Below, in pieces: positions 58,698 to 64,000 of a stretch of 64,000 nt of DNA (position 1 is the stretch's first letter; each line of letters opens with the position of its first letter). Position numbers and translations under genes: made by a program. Source of the DNA: Apteryx mantelli (lineage: Eukaryota; Chordata; Aves; Apterygiformes; Apterygidae); the NCBI RefSeq assembly GCF_036417845.1, contig NC_089994.1, positions 16,448,001 to 16,512,000 on the forward strand, in the 5' to 3' direction. Under the pieces are notes generated by a model, which saw only the letters and a program-made list of their open reading frames with translations, did not search any database and was not told the origin of the DNA.

Positions 58698-58905
58698 TCC
58701 CCGAGGCCTGGTGTCACGTCCCCGAGGTGCAGTCCTGCAGCCCCGGGGCCTGGTGTCACATGCCCAAAGCCTGGCGTTGCACCCCCGAGGCCTGGTGCTA
58801 CATCCCTAAAGCCTGGTGTCACATCCCGAGGGTCGGTGTCACATCCCCGAGGTGCAGTCCTGCATCCCTGAGGCTCGGTGTCACATCCCCGGGGTCGGTG
58901 TGGCC
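58698..58905 (+). repeat. Minisatellite with about 20-22-bp unit
   Basis: Roughly ten imperfect copies of a unit like GGCCTGGTGTCACATCCCCGA run head to tail. Sub-variants (GTGCAGTCCTGCAGCCCCGG) recur at a distance, indicating a higher-order pattern. It lies in the CAMKK2 upstream CpG-rich region. Confidence 0.85.
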
Positions 58906-58978
58906 GCCCGCGCCACAGGCCCAGGGGGGCACGTGGGGGAGAGCGGCGGCAGCCGGGCCGGTGCGCAAAGGGCAGCGG

Positions 58979-59054
58979 GAGCCGGAGCATCCCCGGGAGC
59001 CGGAGCATCCCCGGGCCCCGAGCATCCCCCCGGGGCCCCCCGAGCATCCCCCGG
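58979..59054 (+). repeat. 18-bp GC-rich tandem repeat
   Basis: GAGCCGGAGCATCCCCGG is present twice perfectly, followed by about two degenerate copies built on GAGCATCCCC. It is adjacent to, but distinct from, the 21-bp minisatellite. Confidence 0.85.
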
Positions 59055-59454
59055 CCCTTCCCCCCGGCCAGCCGCGCTCCCCCAGGGCGGGTTTCGCCCG
59101 CACGGGAGAATCAAGCCACCGATTCCCCCCCCCCCCCGCCGCCGCCCCCAAAACAGCCGCCGCCCGCAGGGCCGCCCGGGCCGCTGCCCCGAGGAAAGGC
59201 CCCTTCCCGCGGCCCCGGCGCGGCGCAGCGGCCGCGCCGAGGCGGCGCCGCTTTGTCCCCGCCGGGGCCGCGCTGTCCCCGCGCCCCGGCCCGGCCCGGT
59301 CCCCGCCCGCCGCCGCCGCCGCCGCCGCACCGACCTGGGGCCGCTGCCGCTGCCGCCGGCGGAGCCGCAGCCCCGGAGCCGCCCGCGGGGCCGAGCGCGC
59401 CCGCCCGGCGCCGCCTTCGCTTTCGGTTCCGCTCCGGCGGCGGCAGCCGGCGAG

Positions 59455-59517
59455 GGAAGGAGGGAGGGAGAGAGGGAGGGAGAGAGGGAGGGAAGGAGAG
59501 AGGGAGGGAGGGAGGCC
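59455..59517. repeat. Purine-only (GGGAGGGAGAGA)n tract
   Basis: About 60 nt consist almost only of G and A, with GGGA/GAGA units. It can form G-quadruplex or triplex DNA. It is followed by C11 (59570-59580) and T20 (59589-59608) homopolymers. Confidence 0.9.
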
Positions 59518-60100
59518 CCGCTCCGCCCCGGGGAAGGGGAGGTTTCCCCGCGGGCAGCCGCATCCTGCCCCCCCCCCCCCATAGCCCTTTTTTTTTTTTT
59601 TTTTTTTTAAGCTTTCCAGCGTCGATCCGCCCCAAAACGCGGCTCCCCCCCTTACCCGCTGCGGGCACGAAGCCGGGATTTGCCGGGCGCCGCCGCTCCC
59701 CGGGCCGCGCCCGCGCAGCCGCCGCGGCCAGAGCCCGAGCGCGAGCCCGAGGCGCGCTGAGCTGCGGCCTCCCCCGCCGCCGCCGCCGCCGCCGCCGCGC
59801 AAGTGCAGCGTGAGAGCAGCCGAGGCGAAGCGGCGTTACCTCGCACCCCGCTCCGCCGGGCCTCGCCCGGAGCAGCTGCCCAGCCCTCGCGAAATCCCTG
59901 CAGAGAGGGAATTTTATAGAGCCGCTATCTGAAAATGCCGGAGCGGCCCCCCACCCCCAGGCCTTTAACCCCCCAGCGCAGCTGCCTCTGGAGCTCCGGC
60001 TCCGGCCCCTGCCGCTGCGGCGCGCGGGGGGAGACGCAGTGCGGCCCCGGCGCTTGGCTCCCCCCCGGCACCCGGCTCTGCACATGCAGCCCCCGCTTTG

Positions 60101-61684
60101 CTCGTGTTAATTATTCATTTTTTCTTATCGAGCACATTCCCACTCAAGCATCATCCTTGCACTGATCTTAACTGCGGTTTTCAGATCAACTTCTTTTCGT
60201 GAAGCGACGGCTTCAAAACTTGGCGAGATGAACGCGAGAGCCTCGTATGTGCTGAAGCCACCCGGCATTGCCCCAAATCCCACTTGTCCTTCTGCCTTGA
60301 GACCCATTTGTGGGCACCATTTCAACACTTCAAAGTTTCCCAGAGTGCGGACATGCTTCCACGTGAGTTTTAGGGATAAATGCTGCTATTTTCACCACAA
60401 TCTTGAAAGCCACCCTAGGAATCAGTTTTGCAATAACGCAAATACGCTATTAATGCAAATAGCAGGTGCTCCAAACATTTTATGGATTGAACTTTAAGTG
60501 CTTTCCCACTGATTAATGGGGGGGCTGATTAATGTAACAGACGGGGCAAGGAGCCACCAAAACCAGCATTCCGGAGAAGCCTGCTGGGAATCTGGGTTAC
60601 TTTTCTCTGACACTTGAAATACAGCTGTGGTTTTACAATCAAAGCACTGGTTATCTGCTAAAAGCCACACTGCAACATTAATTAATGGGATGTGTAAACT
60701 AGTACTGGATTATCCTTATTTCCACACATTTTAAAATTTCTCTCTTCCTGCTTTACCTGGCAGAGCTCCAGGGGAGCCGGTAAGATTTACTTCTAAGCTT
60801 GCTTTCCCTTTGCCAATAATGCCGCAATCTCATCATCTAGTGCTTCCTGGCAGGATATCTTTAAGTGTTTACACTAATGGTATTTAGCTTTTGTAAAGTA
60901 GAGGGATGAAAGGCAAGAAAGGACCAGAACCCGCCTTGCCCAAGGTTCAGCACCGGGCGCCGCGGTGCAACCAGGCTGCCTCCCGCCCGGTGCGTGCACG
61001 CTCCCATTCACGACAGCGCAACCGCATCTGCGTACCAAATCCCGCGTTACATCCAAAACGAAATTATCTTCCAAAAGTGTGGAGTTACTTCCTGTCCTCA
61101 TTTATTCACAGATAAAAACAGAGCAGGTAAATCCTACACAGCGCCTATGAAAAAACACACAAAATAGTTCAGCTGACCTAGTGCTCTTGTTGCATCCAAG
61201 TGAACCTTAGCACACTTTACTTTTTGCAGCTGCTCTTTGCACAAGGACGTCTAACGCAGCGATGCTGGGACTTTGCACCATCAGACCTTTCCAGCAGGGC
61301 TCTGTTTTTTCCCTTCTGCCAGCACCATCTGTTTCTACAGTGTAAACAGTGACTGTAGACAGGTTAAATGCAAGGACACATTTTAAATGCGACTCCCTGT
61401 TCCATAGTATTTAAAATTAGCACAAAGGAGCTTCGCCTACAATTTCCACTAGTTTTTTGTGCCCCACCCAGCGTTAACTGAGCCAGCACTGAGTCTGAAA
61501 ATGTCATTTCTAAGAGCAGAAATTGCTTTATCATGGCTTTGCTACTCTCCCCTCAGTGTGCTTTTACTGCAGTCCTGAGAGCATTCTTTTTCCCCATTTA
61601 ATTCTTAATTTCAAGTATGGAATAAAGTGAAATGGTGGAAATCTGTATTTCCTCCTAAGTCATTACAAGCAAAACACAAGTTTG
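60101..61684. other. Intergenic interval CAMKK2 5' end to ANAPC5 3' end
   Basis: AT content rises again. I see no coding exon with homology, RNA gene or clear repeat. Confidence 0.6.
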
Positions 61685-61702
61685 TTCAGTAGAAGACCAT
61701 AA

Positions 61703-61708
61703 TTTATT
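61703..61708 (-). terminator. ANAPC5: Polyadenylation signal of ANAPC5
   Basis: TTTATT on the plus strand reads AATAAA on the minus strand, about 85 nt after the stop codon. This predicts a very short 3' UTR (about 61,685-61,792). Confidence 0.7.
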
Positions 61709-61792
61709 GGCAATTATTTTCAAACACTGATGACTGAATATAATAAAAAGACAGTTAACAAAACAGAAAAGCAAATCTCATCTTTAAATGCA

Positions 61793-63712
61793 TCACTTAA
61801 AGGCATTTATTAAGGGGACACCGTGTGCAGGCAGTTCCTGGTGCAACTGCCGGAAGAGCATGGCACATTTGTTCCTTTCCTGGGTCTTGCCTAGGGTGTG
61901 GAACAGTCTGGCTTGGAAGTAGAGAACATCTCTAAGTTGCTCTTTGCAATCCACTTTGGCAAAATAAGTCTTAGCTTCATTTAGATTCAGAATAGCTGAT
62001 TCCAAAGCTGCCAAAAAAATAAGGGGGGGGGGAACAGCCATATTTAAGACATCATCACAATAATAATTTCAAGCAATACAGCCCCATTCTAAGGGGCCCA
62101 AATACACATTCCTCAGCTTTTCAAAACAATTTTTGTCTTAGCAACATGGTCTTTCAGCTAGTCTCTGTTATTCAACCTTTGCTGCAGAATATGGGCATGA
62201 AAGTAGGCAGATCAACAAGGCTCCATTATGATTACTGAATCTGTTCAAGTTGAACAGCTAATTCAAAATTAATTCGCTTATTTGATAACTACATAACACT
62301 GTTGTACCATTTTAACTTTATTAACAGTGATCGGGGGGGTGTCTGTTCTATCGGGACTCCAACATATACACTGCTTTGCAGTTTTCAACTTGTGAACAAG
62401 GTATAAACAGGGAGAACTCTTCTTCACGCTACCTTCAACCTTCTTCTGTGGAGTGTAGGAAGCTGCAGAAGCCACCTGACATTTGGCCACCAAGAACATG
62501 GCACAGCCTTTGTCCAGCACAGCTCCGTGAGCCAAGACAGGCTCTATCGCCATATGCAGAATATTCAGGGCTTGCTCAGGAATCCCAAGGATAAGCTGAA
62601 AGAGAAACACTTTGCTGGTCTGATACTGGAATCCATTGGTGAGAGCAGCTTCTTCTGAGAAGACCAACATAAGCCACATATGTTTTTAATAAAGCAATGC
62701 TCCAGACAAGGATGTTGGTTTTTTTCCCCCCTACAATCTTCTTTCAAATAGAAACTTATTAGTAGAAATGAGCTACCATCTGAAATGATTGGGCATGGTT
62801 TCCTCCACTCCAGTCAGTGCTGACAACCAGGACTCTGCCAGCTCAGAATAAACAATACAGCTGAACTCCATTACAAGTATTATTTTTAATTCAAACACAC
62901 GTCAAACCGTGCTACTAGAAAGCCAAAAAATTAGCATAAGAAATACCAACTGGAGAAATGAAGGCAGGGCCAATTTATGCTTGCCTGCTTAATTATGTAG
63001 CATAACTACAGATCTTACTGATATACACTAAACTCAACTTTTATTAACTTCCTTGAAAGATTTTACATTTAGAATATACTTCATTAGAATCAGCGACTGA
63101 ATTCCGACAAGGTTATGTTCTTAAATCTAACAGGAGTAAAACCAGTATCCACATCCCCAGCATAAATGTTGCCCTCCTGTCCTGTGAAAACACAAATCAA
63201 ACATACCTGGGAGAAAGCCAAGTTCAGCACAGTTTCAGAAGCCAAGTACTGCAGGCTGTATTCTCGCGAGAGGGCAAGAGCCTGTAGCAGGACAGGCAAA
63301 GCTATCGTGTGACACGAAGATCTCCAGTAGAGCTCTGCTATCGAGAGAAGTACACTAACCAAAAGAGGGGGAAAGAATTATAAACCTCTTTCTTTTGATG
63401 AAAAACATCTGCTTGCTTTCCCCCCTGCTCCAACAAGCTAGTATCAAACAATTATCCCAAACCATGTTTAATAAATGAAATTATTATGTAATTTCCATAA
63501 TAGGTAATCTGAAGACTAGTGAAGTCTGAACACGAACAGATTGAAACGGTTGATTTTAATCGTTGCAAAGTGGCTTTAATATTCTGAAAATGAATCATTC
63601 TTACCTAATCACCATCTCAGTGTTCTTGATTTTCTGGCAGTGGATCAACAATTTCTGCAAAAGTTTGTGTGCCTCTGACATTTGATTTTGGGCTTTCAAA
63701 ACAAGAGCTTTT
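61793..63712 (-). CDS. ANAPC5: ANAPC5, anaphase-promoting complex subunit 5 (C-terminal four exons)
   Basis: Exons in order: 63605-63712, 63207-63354, 62433-62595, 61793-62007 (211 codons incl. stop plus a split codon; phases agree). APC5 is a TPR-containing scaffold subunit of the APC/C ubiquitin ligase that drives mitotic exit. Recognisable blocks are KAQNQMSEAHKLLQKLL, LQALALSREYSLQYLASETV, LILGIPEQALNILHMAIEPV, and KTYFAKVDCKEQLRDVLYFQ through LGKTQERNKCAMLFRQLHQE. These are TPR-like helices near the C terminus. The end is HGVPLINAFK, where human ends LINHL, a small lineage difference. One donor is GTAGCG (after 62433), which is weaker but fixed by phase. The rest of the gene lies right of the window; bases 63,713-64,000 are intron as far as I can see. 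Confidence 0.96.
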
Positions 63713-64000
63713 CTGCCATGGTAAAACAAAAAGTCATTCATCATACGTTTATATTTTAGACACAGTTCTACTCTTGAGAGCACAGTAAAATGGGCCTTTA
63801 TTTTGTGAACTTTGTTTCTGTAAATGTAACCATAAAACTGTATTGTAACAAAGTACGTATGCTACACACTCAGGTGGAAGAAAAATTAGGCATCGCGATC
63901 ACTAGATAACTCCCACGCAGAAAGGATCCAACTCATAAAACAGCTTTAGCTGGAAAACAAGGATTGCCGAAAACAAAGGCCAAGCAAGGAGCAGAAGCAG

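Larger units (their letters stand above)
55360..60100 (-). promoter_or_regulatory. CAMKK2: GC-rich CAMKK2 5' region and CpG island
   Basis: The upstream side of the first coding exon stays extremely GC- and CpG-rich to about 60.1 kb, then falls abruptly. The CAMKK2 transcription start and non-coding exon(s) are expected here, probably towards the right edge, but I could not fix one. Long open frames on both strands here are Pro/Arg/Gly/Ala-rich shadows of composition and are not called. Several tandem repeats inside are listed separately. Confidence 0.6.

Noticed and set aside
60850-61020. Possible MIR-like stretch in the CAMKK2-ANAPC5 gap
   Set aside because: Only 'cttgcccaaggtt' resembles the consensus, which is too little to support a call.

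Overview
The window looks like avian nuclear DNA. Multi-exon vertebrate genes with GT-AG introns lie in the order IFT81(-) / P2RX7(+) / P2RX4(+) / CAMKK2(-) / ANAPC5(-). The introns are short, interspersed repeats are few and old (CR1-like and MIR-like remnants), and GC-rich CpG islands alternate with AT-rich stretches, as on a bird microchromosome. The bird assignment is an inference from gene order and compactness; a crocodilian or turtle is less likely but not excluded.

Layout. 1-7352: 5' coding part of IFT81 on the minus strand (six coding exons, 232 codons; the rest lies left of base 1). 7.4-8.3 kb: CpG-island promoter of IFT81 with a perfect palindromic RFX X-box. 8.3-14 kb: intergenic, with two MIR-like relics and one or two unassigned open exon candidates on the plus strand. 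14,074-29,682: P2RX7 (13 coding exons, 562 aa), 3' UTR to about 31.1 kb. 33,063-41,563: P2RX4 (12 coding exons, 389 aa), 3' end near 42.25 kb. 43.25-46.6 kb: long CAMKK2 3' UTR, convergent with P2RX4. 46,620-55,229: CAMKK2 coding exons (15 exons, 470 aa). 55-60 kb: very GC-rich CAMKK2 5' region with many short tandem repeats. 60.1-61.7 kb: intergenic. 61,793-63,712: last four coding exons of ANAPC5 on the minus strand (the gene continues right of base 64,000).

P2RX7 and P2RX4 are head-to-tail paralogues encoding ATP-gated cation channels. Six of their exons have identical lengths (72, 73, 97, 81, 94, 66 nt), which shows the tandem duplication directly. CAMKK2 encodes a Ca2+/calmodulin-dependent kinase kinase, so Ca2+-permeable purinergic channels and a Ca2+-activated kinase are neighbours. 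IFT81 (cilium) and ANAPC5 (anaphase-promoting complex) are unrelated flanking genes.

All exon borders were set by hand from splice consensus plus reading-phase agreement, and the phases close in all five genes. I see no rRNA, tRNA, CRISPR, prokaryotic or intact mobile element, and no evidence of a wholly new multi-gene system. The most interesting observations are regulatory or isoform-level: the IFT81 X-box, the frame-shared CAMKK2 last exon whose second frame closes early, the altered P2X4 endocytic tail, a shortened P2X7 ectodomain and cysteine anchor, a GC-AG intron, a 16-nt possible poison exon, and unassigned coding-like sequence in the IFT81-P2RX7 gap and in an IFT81 intron.
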